The notes under the pieces are model-generated. The model saw only the letters and a list, made by a program, of their open reading frames with translations. It was not told where the DNA came from and did no database searches. Positions 25,039 through 34,464 of a stretch of DNA of 64,000 nt are shown here, piece after piece; the first letter of the stretch is position 1, and the number at the start of each line of letters is the position of its first letter. This DNA comes from Lachnospiraceae bacterium. Its GTDB lineage: Bacteria > Bacillota > Clostridia > Lachnospirales > Lachnospiraceae. The translations under genes were made by a program, and so were the position numbers. The stretch is from assembly GCA_024692905.1 (NCBI GenBank), contig JAILLY010000102.1, positions 62,001 to 126,000 of the forward strand, given 5' to 3'.

Positions 25039-26019
25039 ATGGGTGAGGTACTCTCCCAAAATGAGATAGACAGTCTGCTTCAGGCCTTAAGCTCGGGTGA
25101 ACTTGATGCCGATGATATCGGATCCAGTGACGAGCGAACTACCAAAAACTACGATTTCAGGCGCCCGGCCAAGTTTTCCAAGGAGCATTTGAGGACGCTT
25201 GAGATCATATTTGAGCATTACGGCAGATTGCTCTCTACGAATCTGCCCGTGTACCTTAGAAAAAACATACAGGTTGCAGTGGTCAATTCCGAAGCGTGCA
25301 CCTTCTCGGAATTCTCAACTGCTCTCGCCAATCCGGTACTTCTCGGGATTGTGAACTTCGAACCGCTCAACGGGAGCATAATGGTTGAGCTTGCCGCCAA
25401 CCTCGGCTTTACGATGGTTGACAGGATGCTCGGCGGTCCGGGCAATCCTCTTGAAAAGAGCAGGGATTTCTCGGAGATCGAGCGTACGATAGTAGACAAG
25501 ATGATGGCCGTGTGCGTATCGCTCTTAAGGGAGCCGTGGAAGAACGTGGTTGATATAAACCCTGTTCTTGAAAGGGTTGAGACCAATCCGCAGTTCGCAC
25601 AGATCATCGCACCGAGCGAAATGATCGCGATCGTGACTCTTAACATCAAGATCGGTGACGTGGAAGGCCTCATGAACATATGTCTTCCGTATTTCACGCT
25701 TGAGACTGTTATGGACAAGCTTAATACCAAGTTTTGGTTCGCCTCCATGAAGGAATCAAGCGATGAGGATTACGAGGAATATATCGAGGCCATCATACGG
25801 AAGGTTTCTATGCCGATAAGGGCTGTTTTGGGTAAGAGTTCGATCACTGTAAATGATTTTGTCAATTTACAATGTGGTGATATAATAAAATTGGGGTCTA
25901 AGGTTGATAACGAAATGGAAGTATACGTTGGAAACCTTAAAAAGTTCAGGGCATTGCCCGGCGCCGCCAAGGATTCGTATGCGGTGAGAGTAACACAAGT
26001 ACTTAGAGAGGAGGAGTAG
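25039..26019 (+). CDS. fliM: Flagellar motor switch protein FliM
   Basis: A 326-residue C-ring protein. It opens with the EIDSLLQAL helix that binds phosphorylated CheY, then the CheC-like middle domain, and ends with the SpoA domain (RAVLGKSSITVNDFVNLQCGDIIKLG). FliM passes the CheY signal to FliG. The start is ATG 25039 after AGGTGAG; a GTG at 25030 would lie inside the ribosome site. It is followed 5 bases later by fliY. Confidence 0.95.
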   Translation: MGEVLSQNEIDSLLQALSSGELDADDIGSSDERTTKNYDFRRPAKFSKEHLRTLEIIFEHYGRLLSTNLPVYLRKNIQVAVVNSEACTFSEFSTALANPVLLGIVNFEPLNGSIMVELAANLGFTMVDRMLGGPGNPLEKSRDFSEIERTIVDKMMAVCVSLLREPWKNVVDINPVLERVETNPQFAQIIAPSEMIAIVTLNIKIGDVEGLMNICLPYFTLETVMDKLNTKFWFASMKESSDEDYEEYIEAIIRKVSMPIRAVLGKSSITVNDFVNLQCGDIIKLGSKVDNEMEVYVGNLKKFRALPGAAKDSYAVRVTQVLREEE

Positions 26020-26024
26020 CGTAT

Positions 26025-27305
26025 ATGGATGGAATGCTGTCGCAGGATGAGATAAATGCCCTGCTGAATGGCATGATGGACGGCGGATCCGATGAAGGCG
26101 GAGCCGCATCCGGAGGACCGGCTGCTGAACCGGCCGCACCCGCTGAACCGGCTGCTTCATCCCCCGGGGGAGATGCACAGGAACCTGACGAGAGTCTTCT
26201 GACGGATGCGGAAAAAGATGCGATAGGCGAGGTTGCGAACATAAGCATGGGAACCTCGGCAACCACGCTTTATTCGCTGGTTAACCGCAAGGTCAATATA
26301 ACGACTCCCGTTGTAACGCTTGCAACATGGGGACAGATAATCGACGATTACGAAAAGCCCTGTGTTTTTATAAAGATCAAGTATACGGTGGGCCTTGAGG
26401 GTACGAACATAATGGTCCTTAAGGAGGATGACGTTAAGATAATCACCGATCTTATGATGGGTGGTGACGGTATCAACATCGAGGGTGAACTCGGAGAACT
26501 GCATCTGAGCGCGATCTCGGAGGCAATGAACCAGATGATGGGATCCGCGGCGACTTCACTGTCATCCATGCTTGGCAAGATGATAGATATCAGCCCTCCG
26601 GAGGCAAGCCTCGTGGAACTGGGCTCGATAGATCCGGCAGATGAGGTCTCGGCCTTTCTGCAGGATACTTTCGTAAAGATAACATTCAGGATGCAGATCG
26701 GCGATCTTATCGACAGTAAGATAATGCAGCTGTATCCGGTGGCTTTCGCAAAGGATCTTTACAGTTACTTCATAGAAAACAAGGAGCCTGAACCGGAACC
26801 GGCACCTGCGCCCGCACCTGCACCTGCGCCTGCACCGGGGCCCGCTCCAATGCCGGCAATGCCGACGCCGCCTCCTATGGATATGGGAATGGGTATGCAG
26901 GGCGGTATGAACATGGGTCCGGCACCCGCCATGAACATGGGAATGAACATGGGAATGGGAATGATGCCCGGTATGGGAATGCCTATGCAGCCCCAGATGG
27001 GCATGCCGAACATAAATATCCAGCCTGCATCATTCCAGCCGTTCTCGGCGGATGTGAATGCAATGCAGAGTCAGGAGAACATAGAGCTTATTAAGGATGT
27101 TCCTCTTGAAGTCACCGTCGAACTCGGAAGGACGCAGAAGTCGATAAGCGATATCCTCGACTTCGCACCGGGTACCATCATAGAACTTGACAGGATCGCC
27201 GGTGAACCTGTAGATGTACTTGTAAACGGCAAGCTGGTCGCCAAGGGCGAGGTAGTCGTAATCGAAGAAAACTTTGGTGTGAGAGTAACAGAAATAATAA
27301 ATTAA
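26025..27305 (+). CDS. fliY: FliY: CheC-like phosphatase fused to FliN-like switch domain
   Basis: A 426-residue fusion. The N-terminus has a second CheY-binding-type peptide (LSQDEINALLNGM). The CheC-like part has both phosphatase pairs, E69/N72 and E166/N169. The C-terminal FliN/SpoA domain starts near 352 (ELIKDVPLEVTVELG..QKSISDIL) and joins the C ring. Between them, residues 254-328 are a low-complexity linker: a PEPEPAPAPAP run, then a segment with about 20 methionines in 54 residues. FliY dephosphorylates CheY-P at the switch. The DNA of the linker contains short tandem repeats. Confidence 0.93.
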   Translation: MDGMLSQDEINALLNGMMDGGSDEGGAASGGPAAEPAAPAEPAASSPGGDAQEPDESLLTDAEKDAIGEVANISMGTSATTLYSLVNRKVNITTPVVTLATWGQIIDDYEKPCVFIKIKYTVGLEGTNIMVLKEDDVKIITDLMMGGDGINIEGELGELHLSAISEAMNQMMGSAATSLSSMLGKMIDISPPEASLVELGSIDPADEVSAFLQDTFVKITFRMQIGDLIDSKIMQLYPVAFAKDLYSYFIENKEPEPEPAPAPAPAPAPAPGPAPMPAMPTPPPMDMGMGMQGGMNMGPAPAMNMGMNMGMGMMPGMGMPMQPQMGMPNINIQPASFQPFSADVNAMQSQENIELIKDVPLEVTVELGRTQKSISDILDFAPGTIIELDRIAGEPVDVLVNGKLVAKGEVVVIEENFGVRVTEIIN

Positions 27306-27323
27306 AGTATAGGAGACAAAAAC

Positions 27324-27686
27324 ATGGCAAAGAATATTTTGATCAGTGATGACGCAGCTTTCATGAGAATGATGATCAAGGACATCCTTACCAAGAACGG
27401 ATACAACGTTGTGGGTGAGGCTGAAAACGGAGCCCGTGCTGTTGAGAAGTATAACGAGCTTAAGCCCGATCTTGTTCTTATGGACATCACAATGCCTGAA
27501 ATGGATGGTATCCAGGCACTCAAGAAGATCAAAGAGAACGATCCCAGCGCACTTGTTATCATGTGTTCGGCAATGGGTCAGCAGGCTATGGTTATCGAGT
27601 CGATACAGGCCGGCGCCAAGGATTTCATTGTTAAGCCGTTTCAGGCAGATCGTGTAATCGAGGCCGTTAAGAAGGTTGTGGGATAA
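27324..27686 (+). CDS. cheY: Chemotaxis response regulator CheY
   Basis: A 120-residue single-domain receiver. The acidic pair is D9/D10 (ILISDDAAF), the phosphoacceptor D54 in LVLMDITMPEMDG, the switch serine S82 in CSAMGQQ, and K104 in FIVKPF. CheY-P binds the FliM and FliY N-termini and changes motor direction. It lies between fliY and fliO as in the B. subtilis fla/che operon. The 18-base gap contains TAGGAGAC. Confidence 0.96.
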   Translation: MAKNILISDDAAFMRMMIKDILTKNGYNVVGEAENGARAVEKYNELKPDLVLMDITMPEMDGIQALKKIKENDPSALVIMCSAMGQQAMVIESIQAGAKDFIVKPFQADRVIEAVKKVVG

Positions 27687-28064
27687 ATGCCGCATGCAGT
27701 GATCATATCCGGGATCGACGGTGCTGCGCAGTTTGCCACCGTATTCCTGATCTTTATCGCGGTGCTGCTTATCACGTTTTTTACCACGCGTTTTATAGGC
27801 AGTTACCAGAAGCTCCAGGGACAGGGAAGGAATTTCGAGGTTATCGAATCCTTCAGGGTGATCGGCAATAAGTATCTTCAGATCATCAGGGCAGGCAGGC
27901 GTTATTTCGTTATATCCGTAAACAAGGATGATATCAGTCTGATCTCAGAGATATCCGAGGAGGATTTTGACAGAAATACGGAAGAACGCGTGATCAACGA
28001 CCGTTTTAAGCAGATTTTTGAGGTTGCCAGGGATAAGATGACAAAACGGGGCGATAAGCAATGA
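27687..28064 (+). CDS. fliO: Flagellar biosynthesis protein FliO (FliZ)
   Basis: A 125-residue protein with one transmembrane helix (about residues 15-36) and a cytoplasmic domain. It has FEVIESFRVIGNKYLQIIRAGRRYFVISVNKDDISLISEI, the FliO/FliZ pattern. FliO helps assemble the FliP ring of the export gate. It follows cheY directly and ends 4 bases inside fliP (ATGA). Confidence 0.85.
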   Translation: MPHAVIISGIDGAAQFATVFLIFIAVLLITFFTTRFIGSYQKLQGQGRNFEVIESFRVIGNKYLQIIRAGRRYFVISVNKDDISLISEISEEDFDRNTEERVINDRFKQIFEVARDKMTKRGDKQ

Positions 28065-28942
28065 ATATATGTTTTTTCCATGGAAGCAGGCCCGGACGTT
28101 TTTTTGGATGCCTGCTTTTATGCATATTTTTGATGATGCTTATGCCGCATATGGTAAGGGCGGCAGAAGTTAATGAACTGGGAATCACAGAAGACGAAGG
28201 ACCGAATGAGAACAGGACAGTTATCAATGATCCGGGTACTGCTGAGGACAGGGGGGACTTACGGGAACTGAATGTTGCCAATAATCTTACCGTAACATAT
28301 CAGGACGGTGAAGGAAATCTGTCGGGTACGCTCAGGATACTTATAACCCTGACCCTGATAGCGCTGGCTCCGACTCTCGTCATAATGATGACGAGCTTCA
28401 CTCGTATTCTGATCGTAATGCATTTTGTCAGATCAGCGTTAGGTACCCAATCAGCGCCACCGAATCAGGTTCTGATAGGCCTGTCTCTGTTTCTGACTTT
28501 TTTTATTATGAATCCGGTCATAACGCAGATAAACGACAATGCGATAAGGCCGTTTGAAGCCGGTGAGCTGACACAGACTGAGTTTGCGGAAACGGCAATA
28601 CAGCCGCTTAGAGAATTCATGTACGGCCAGACCCAGACAAAGGATGTAAGGCTTTTCATGGATATAGACGGTATCGAGACCGTTGAGAACATAGATGATA
28701 TCCCGACGAGGGTGCTGGTCCCGGCTTTTATGATAAGTGAGTTAAGGACCGCATTCATAATCGGTTTCCTTATATATATTCCTTTTATTGTTATTGATAT
28801 GGTTGTAGCATCGACCCTTATGTCAATGGGAATGATGATGCTTCCGCCGACGACGATATCCATGCCGTTTAAGATACTTCTGTTCGTTCTTGCGGACGGA
28901 TGGTCGCTCGTTATAGGTAATCTGGTCAAGACGTTCTACTGA
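28061..28942 (+). CDS. fliP: Flagellar export gate protein FliP
   Basis: A 293-residue export-gate subunit. The first 30 residues look like a signal peptide (GCLLLCIFLMMLMPHMVRAAE). They are followed by a 55-residue polar segment and then the conserved FliP core: IALAPTLVIMMTSFTRILIVMHFVRSALGTQ, PPNQVLIGLSLFLTFFIM, PAFMISELRTAFIIGFLIYIPFIVIDMVVAS and MPFKILLFVLADGWSLV. Most FliP proteins are shorter, so this N-terminal extension is notable. It forms the gate with FliQ and FliR. ATG 28061 overlaps the fliO stop. Confidence 0.95.
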   Translation: MNICFFHGSRPGRFFGCLLLCIFLMMLMPHMVRAAEVNELGITEDEGPNENRTVINDPGTAEDRGDLRELNVANNLTVTYQDGEGNLSGTLRILITLTLIALAPTLVIMMTSFTRILIVMHFVRSALGTQSAPPNQVLIGLSLFLTFFIMNPVITQINDNAIRPFEAGELTQTEFAETAIQPLREFMYGQTQTKDVRLFMDIDGIETVENIDDIPTRVLVPAFMISELRTAFIIGFLIYIPFIVIDMVVASTLMSMGMMMLPPTTISMPFKILLFVLADGWSLVIGNLVKTFY

Positions 28943-28960
28943 CGGGGAGGGTGAACAGAT

Positions 28961-29230
28961 ATGACTGTTGATAATGTTGTTGAGATAACAAGGACGACCC
29001 TGTATACGATCATACTTACTTCGGCGCCGATGCTTCTTATATCGCTTATAATCGGCCTTACGGTAAGTATCTTCCAGACGGTTACTTCGATACAGGAGCA
29101 GACACTGACCTTTGTACCGAAGCTGATAGGTATATTTGTCATGCTCATGCTTTTAGGGCACTGGATGCTCAATAACATGACGGAGTTCACGACGCAGCTG
29201 TGGTCGAATTTCGCTGTATATATAAGGTAA
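28961..29230 (+). CDS. fliQ: Flagellar export gate protein FliQ
   Basis: An 89-residue protein with two transmembrane helices, LYTIILTSAPMLLISLIIGL and IGIFVMLMLLGHWML, and the VSIFQTVTSIQEQTL loop characteristic of FliQ. Four copies wrap around the FliP-FliR core of the export gate. It starts 18 bases after fliP and is followed 3 bases later by fliR. Confidence 0.96.
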   Translation: MTVDNVVEITRTTLYTIILTSAPMLLISLIIGLTVSIFQTVTSIQEQTLTFVPKLIGIFVMLMLLGHWMLNNMTEFTTQLWSNFAVYIR

Positions 29231-29233
29231 ACG

Positions 29234-30016
29234 ATGATCGACTTATCATTCTCTTACGAAGATCTTGAATTCTTCCTGCTGATCTTTGTCAGGATCAGCA
29301 GCTTTGTGGTGACGGCACCGTTTTTTTCGATCAATAACGTACCCAGAAGGTTTAAAGCCGGATTTTCCGTCTTTCTTTCCTATTTGATCTATGTATCGAT
29401 GCCGATACACGACATCCCTATGTACAGCACCGTTTACGGCTATGCAGCCCTTGTGCTCAAGGAAGCGATCGCCGGGCTGATCATAGGTTTCGGTGCAAAT
29501 ATCTGCAATTCTGTCATAAATCTTGCGGGCAGGCTTGCGGATATGGAGATAGGTATTTCGATGGTATCGCTCCTTGATCCGACAACGAGGGAACAGAGCG
29601 GTTTTACAGGTGTTTTGTACCAGTATTCGATCATGCTCATAATGATGGTGACAAATCTCCACCATTACTTTATACGGGCGCTGGTCGAGACTTTTTCGCT
29701 TATCCCGATAGGTAGGCCGGTGTTTTCGGGAGATAAGATCATGACAGTCATCATGCAGTACTTGAACGACTATGTTTCCATCGCGTTCAGGATATGCCTG
29801 CCGGTCGTTGCGACCATAATGCTGACAAATGCGGTGCTGGGTATACTTGTTAAGACAGCTCCGCAGATAAATATGTTCTCGGTAGGTATTCAGATAAAAC
29901 TGTTTACCGGACTGGCGGTACTAATGATAACGATAGGCGTGCTGCCGAGTGCCTCCGAATTTATATTCAGGGAGATGCGGGTAATGATGACCGCAATGAT
30001 ACAGAGCATGACATAG
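29234..30016 (+). CDS. fliR: Flagellar export gate protein FliR
   Basis: A 260-residue polytopic membrane protein with about six helices. Family features are visible: RISSFVVTAPFFSINNVPRRFKAGFS, ALVLKEAIAGLIIGFGANI, QIGISMVSLLDP-like (ADMEIGISMVSLLDPTTR) and a C-terminal RICLPVVATIMLTNAVLGILVKTAPQINMFSVG. FliR is the single-copy subunit that caps the FliP ring. flhB follows 10 bases later. Confidence 0.95.
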   Translation: MIDLSFSYEDLEFFLLIFVRISSFVVTAPFFSINNVPRRFKAGFSVFLSYLIYVSMPIHDIPMYSTVYGYAALVLKEAIAGLIIGFGANICNSVINLAGRLADMEIGISMVSLLDPTTREQSGFTGVLYQYSIMLIMMVTNLHHYFIRALVETFSLIPIGRPVFSGDKIMTVIMQYLNDYVSIAFRICLPVVATIMLTNAVLGILVKTAPQINMFSVGIQIKLFTGLAVLMITIGVLPSASEFIFREMRVMMTAMIQSMT

Positions 30017-30026
30017 GACGGGACAT

Positions 30027-31151
30027 ATGACCGGTTATTATATGTTTGAGCTTGATCTTCAGTATTTCGCAAAGGAAGGTCCCGGAGGCGAAAAGACCGA
30101 GCCGGCAACCGACAAAAAGAAGACTGATGCCAGAAAAGAAGGGCAGGTGGCCAAAAGCAGGGAACTCAACGGCGCCGTATCCCTTTTTGCCATGTTCCTT
30201 GTACTCAAGATATTTATCGGGACCATGGGGATGTCTTTTATTGAGGTTTTTTCGGCGGCATACAACCGTATCCCGGAAATGACGGTGATATTTGACGGCA
30301 GGATCATTGCCATGGACTATGCGGGCGTGATGAACCAAATCATCTTAAAGGTGCTGCTCATGCTGCTTCCGTTCCTTGCAGCCGCTTTCGCTGTGGCATT
30401 TGTGGTCGATCTTGTTCAGGTTAAGTGGAGCCCGACGGCAAAGCCCTTAAAGCCCAAATTCAATAAGCTTAATCCCGTGAACGGTTTTAAGAAACTGTTC
30501 GGAGTCGATAAACTCATAGAATTGCTAAAGTCGCTTGTCAAGCTTCTGATCATCGGATACATGGCCTATTCGACGCTTAAGGATCAGGCAGCCCAGCTTT
30601 TTCTGCTGTATGATATGGAGCTTGTCGGAGCGCTCAAACTGTTTGGGGATATAGTGATAAACATGGCACTCAGGATCAGTGCCGTTTATCTGATAATCGG
30701 GATAGTTGATTATGCATATCAGAAGCATAAATTTAACGAAGACTTAAAGATGACCAAGCAGGAAGTCAAGGACGAGTGGAAGAATTCCGAAGGAGATCCT
30801 CAGATCAAAGGCAAGCAGAGGCAGAGGATGCAGGAGGCTTCAAGACGCCGTATGATGCAGGATATCCCGAAGGCTGACGTTGTCATTACAAACCCGACGC
30901 ATTTTGCCGTTGCGATAAAGTATGATCCGGAAGTGGCGCCGGCACCATATGTGCTTGCAAAGGGAGAGGATTTTCTTGCCGCAAGGATCAAGGATGAGGC
31001 CGCAAGGCTGAACATAGATATAGTTGAGAACAAGCCGCTTGCGAGGATGCTGTATTATAACGTTGATCTGGGAGCCATGATACCGCCGGAACTTTACAGT
31101 ACCGTAGCTGAGATACTGGCTGTGATCTATAACAGGCGCGAAACGGCCTGA
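30027..31151 (+). CDS. flhB: Flagellar export switch protein FlhB
   Basis: A 374-residue protein with four transmembrane helices and a cytoplasmic domain carrying the self-cleaving NPTH motif in VVITNPTHFAVAIKYDP. The N-terminus has the conserved EKTEPATDKKKTDARKEGQVAKSREL. FlhB with FliK switches export from hook to filament. The start is uncertain between ATG 30027 and ATG 30042 (MFELDLQYF); 30027 sits after a weak GGACGGGAC site. Confidence 0.95.
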   Translation: MTGYYMFELDLQYFAKEGPGGEKTEPATDKKKTDARKEGQVAKSRELNGAVSLFAMFLVLKIFIGTMGMSFIEVFSAAYNRIPEMTVIFDGRIIAMDYAGVMNQIILKVLLMLLPFLAAAFAVAFVVDLVQVKWSPTAKPLKPKFNKLNPVNGFKKLFGVDKLIELLKSLVKLLIIGYMAYSTLKDQAAQLFLLYDMELVGALKLFGDIVINMALRISAVYLIIGIVDYAYQKHKFNEDLKMTKQEVKDEWKNSEGDPQIKGKQRQRMQEASRRRMMQDIPKADVVITNPTHFAVAIKYDPEVAPAPYVLAKGEDFLAARIKDEAARLNIDIVENKPLARMLYYNVDLGAMIPPELYSTVAEILAVIYNRRETA

Positions 31152-31203
31152 CCTTATATATCAGGGGGGACCAATAGAATGATAAAGAGGGGAGGTATGC
31201 GGA

Positions 31204-33243
31204 TTGAAGATAGGGAAATCTGATCTTGGCGTAGCATTATATCTGCTGTGCGCTTTTGTGTTCCTGATCATACCCATACCTTCCGGACTGCTTGATATCT
31301 GTCTTGCCCTCAATATGTCCGTTGCCTTTGCCATCATGTTCAATTCGATGTTTGCGAAGGAAGTACTGGATATGTCGTTTTATCCCACCATGCTCCTGTT
31401 CACGACCCTGTTCCGTATTTCGCTGAACGTATCATCAACGAGGCTTATACTTACGACGGGATCGCCCGGAAACGTTGTGGAAACCTTCGGCAGTTTCGTC
31501 GGCGGCGGAGACCTTGTAATGGGCTCGATCGTTTTCATAATCCTGATAATCGTTCAGTTCATGGTAATAAACAAAGGTTCCGAGAGAGTTGCCGAGGTTA
31601 CGGCGAGGTTTACCCTTGATGCCATGCCCGGTAAGCAGATGGCGATCGATGCGGATCTTAACACCGGAGCGATCACGGATGAGGAAGCCAAGAGGAGAAG
31701 GGATAAGATCCAGGAAGAATCAAGTTTCTTCGGTTCCATGGATGGTGCGGTCAAGTATGTAAAGGGAGATGCCACCGCCGGTCTTATTATAACCGCAGTA
31801 AACATCGTAGGCGGTATAATAATGGGTATGACGAGGGGCGGACTCGGTTTTCAGGATGCACTCCAGAAATATGCGATCCTGACTATAGGTGACGGCCTTG
31901 TTTCCCAGATACCTTCACTTGTCATATCGCTCTCGACAGGTATACTTGTAACCAAGGGCGGTAAGGAAGCAGATTTCGGAAGCATCATAGTAAAGCAGCT
32001 TTTCGGAATGCCGAGAGCACTGTACATTACGGGCGGAATACTTTCATTCCTCGGGATATTTACTCCGCTGAACCTTTTGTTGTTCGTCGGATTCGGTGCG
32101 ATATTCATAGTCTGCGGGCGCATGGTCGCAAATACGCTCGAGGAGGCAAAGGTTGAGGCAGCCGTGGACGAGACCGAGGTGGAAGCAGAGGAGATAAGAA
32201 AGCCGGAGAATGTTGTCTCACTGCTCCAGGTGGATCCCATAGAGCTGGAATTCGGTTACGGTATAATACCGCTTGCGGATGTCAACCAGGGCGGCGACCT
32301 GCTTGACCGTGTTGTAATGATAAGACGTCAGGTCGCTCTTGAACTCGGTACGGTGGTACCGATAATAAGACTGCGTGATAATATACAGCTTAATCCGAAT
32401 CAGTATATAATCAAGATAAAGGGTATACAGGTCTCGGAAGGAGAAATACTGTTCGATCATTATATGGCCATGAATCCCGGGTATGTTGAGGAAGAGATAC
32501 CGGGTATTCCCACGGTTGAACCTTCATTCAACCTCCCCGCGACCTGGATCACCGAATCGCAGCGTGAGCGGGCTGAGAGCCTCGGTTATACGGTTGTTGA
32601 TCCGCCGTCCATCATCGCTACGCACCTCACGGAAGTTATCAGGCAGCATATTGCCGAACTTCTTACAAGACAGGATGTCCAGAATCTTGTCAACAATATC
32701 AAAGAGACCAATCCGTCGCTTGTTGATGAACTTACGCCCAAGCTTCTCGGTCTCGGCGAGATACAGAAGGTGCTGCAGAACCTGTTAAAAGAGGGTATAT
32801 CCATAAGGGATCTGCTTACCATATTCGAGACTCTTGCGGATCACGCCGTGGTATCAAGGGATACGGATATACTTACCGAATATGTGAGACAGTCACTTAA
32901 AAGGGCTATTTCCAATAAGTACTTCACTGTCGGTGAGGCAACACAGGTGGTAACGCTCGATCCCAAGATCGAACAGGAGATAATGGCAAGTGTTAAGCAG
33001 ACGGAGCAGGGAGCTTACCTGACCATCGATCCTGAAAGGACAAGGCTTATAATGAATTCCGTCAAGACGGAGACCGATAAGCTCGAGAAGCTCGGAAAGA
33101 GTCCGATAATAATCACCTCGCCCATAGTCCGTATGTATTTTAAGAAGCTTACGGAAGATACTTTTGGCGATCTGATAGTGATCTCATATAATGAAGTTGA
33201 TACGAATGTTGAATTACAATCTGTCGGGATGGTAACAGCTTAA
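31204..33243 (+). CDS. flhA: Flagellar export protein FlhA
   Basis: At 679 residues it has the usual FlhA length. Seven to eight transmembrane helices in the first 330 residues contain the FHIPEP-family signature TLFRISLNVSSTRLIL and the GDGLVSQIPSLVISLSTGI loop. The cytoplasmic domain has ATWI.ESQRERAE..GYTVVDPP..IATHL.E..... FlhA binds export chaperones and couples proton flow to transport. The start is TTG 31204, fixed by GGGGAGG at 31189-31195. It overlaps flhF by one base. Confidence 0.97.
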   Translation: MKIGKSDLGVALYLLCAFVFLIIPIPSGLLDICLALNMSVAFAIMFNSMFAKEVLDMSFYPTMLLFTTLFRISLNVSSTRLILTTGSPGNVVETFGSFVGGGDLVMGSIVFIILIIVQFMVINKGSERVAEVTARFTLDAMPGKQMAIDADLNTGAITDEEAKRRRDKIQEESSFFGSMDGAVKYVKGDATAGLIITAVNIVGGIIMGMTRGGLGFQDALQKYAILTIGDGLVSQIPSLVISLSTGILVTKGGKEADFGSIIVKQLFGMPRALYITGGILSFLGIFTPLNLLLFVGFGAIFIVCGRMVANTLEEAKVEAAVDETEVEAEEIRKPENVVSLLQVDPIELEFGYGIIPLADVNQGGDLLDRVVMIRRQVALELGTVVPIIRLRDNIQLNPNQYIIKIKGIQVSEGEILFDHYMAMNPGYVEEEIPGIPTVEPSFNLPATWITESQRERAESLGYTVVDPPSIIATHLTEVIRQHIAELLTRQDVQNLVNNIKETNPSLVDELTPKLLGLGEIQKVLQNLLKEGISIRDLLTIFETLADHAVVSRDTDILTEYVRQSLKRAISNKYFTVGEATQVVTLDPKIEQEIMASVKQTEQGAYLTIDPERTRLIMNSVKTETDKLEKLGKSPIIITSPIVRMYFKKLTEDTFGDLIVISYNEVDTNVELQSVGMVTA

Positions 33244-34463
33244 TGATAATCAAGAAGTTTCAGGGAAAAACCGAAGAAGAAGCCACGGGGCTTGCGAAGA
33301 AGGAACTCGGCCCGGCGGTCGTTATTATGAACGTAAGGACCGTCAAGAGCAAGGGGATATTTGCGATATTCAAGAAACCCGTTGTGGAGGTTACGGCTGC
33401 ACTTGAGGACGAGCCGGAGAGGACCTCATATAAGCCCATCCTTCCGGCGGCCACAGTCAGGCAGGCGGCAGCACGCGCTTACGATGAGGCGGCTGCGGGT
33501 AAAGAAGATATCAAAAAGGAGAGCGGAAACGATAAGTCATCGCAGGAAACTCCCGGCCGTAGTGATGCGGTCGAGTCACTCGAGGAAAAACTTGAAAGCC
33601 TGCACCTTCTGATAGAGAAGCAGATGCAGAAGGAGTCGGGAGAGGTTGACTTTGATACGGATTCGGATGAGCAGGTTTCGTTTTTCAAACTCATATATAA
33701 TACTCTTATAGATAATGAAGTTGATGAGAAATACGCGAACGAGATAATAGACGAACTTGACAAGATAAGGAAAAAAGGTTCCGGTATCGATCTCTTCCTT
33801 GCAAATATTTACCAGAAGATGATACTGCAGTTCGGCCAGCCTGCGTCGATCACCCCGTCGGATGAGGGCGCCAAACTCGTATTTTTCATCGGTCCCACCG
33901 GTGTCGGCAAGACCACCACGATCGCCAAGATAGCCAGCAGGCTTAACGTTGATGAGAAGAAAAAGGTTGCCCTGCTCACGACGGACACATACAGGATCGC
34001 CGCAGCCGAGCAGTTACGGACCTACGCAAATATACTGGATGCACCGTTCCGTGTCATCTATACCGAGGACGAGATCAAGACCGCGCTTGAGGATTTCAAA
34101 GCGTTTGATTATATCCTTGTCGATACCGCAGGTCATTCTCATCATAATGAGGCGCAGAAGAACAGCATGAAGGAGTTCCTCCATTGTGTGGACGGGATCA
34201 TTGAGAAGGAGGTATATCTTGTCGTAAGTGCCACTACAAAGTATCGCGATCTGCTCAGTATTGCCGATGCATACACCGAGATGACAGATTACAAGCTTAT
34301 CTTTACAAAGCTCGATGAAACCACAACGCTCGGCAACCTGTTCAACTTAAGGAAGCATACGGGAGCCCAGATGTCGTATATTACATGCGGCCAGAACGTT
34401 CCCGACGATATAGAGCAGTTCAGTCCGCAGAACACCGTAAAGCAGCTGCTGGGAGGCAGATAG
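33243..34463 (+). CDS. flhF: SRP-type GTPase FlhF
   Basis: A 406-residue SRP GTPase. The N-terminal basic and variable B domain (about 1-130) is followed by the NG domain: P-loop GPTGVGKTTTIAKIASRL, TTDTYRIAAAEQLRTYA, DTAGHSHHN and TKLDETTTLGNLFNL. The usual DTAGR is DTAGH here. FlhF recruits the first flagellar building blocks to the membrane site and sets flagellum placement with FlhG. ATG 33243 overlaps the flhA stop (TAATG). Confidence 0.95.
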   Translation: MIIKKFQGKTEEEATGLAKKELGPAVVIMNVRTVKSKGIFAIFKKPVVEVTAALEDEPERTSYKPILPAATVRQAAARAYDEAAAGKEDIKKESGNDKSSQETPGRSDAVESLEEKLESLHLLIEKQMQKESGEVDFDTDSDEQVSFFKLIYNTLIDNEVDEKYANEIIDELDKIRKKGSGIDLFLANIYQKMILQFGQPASITPSDEGAKLVFFIGPTGVGKTTTIAKIASRLNVDEKKKVALLTTDTYRIAAAEQLRTYANILDAPFRVIYTEDEIKTALEDFKAFDYILVDTAGHSHHNEAQKNSMKEFLHCVDGIIEKEVYLVVSATTKYRDLLSIADAYTEMTDYKLIFTKLDETTTLGNLFNLRKHTGAQMSYITCGQNVPDDIEQFSPQNTVKQLLGGR

Positions 34464-34464
34464 T

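Noticed and set aside
26785..27008. Repetitive DNA in fliY, considered as a CRISPR-like or mobile repeat
   Set aside because: It is in frame, encodes the Pro/Met-rich linker and has no spacer structure.
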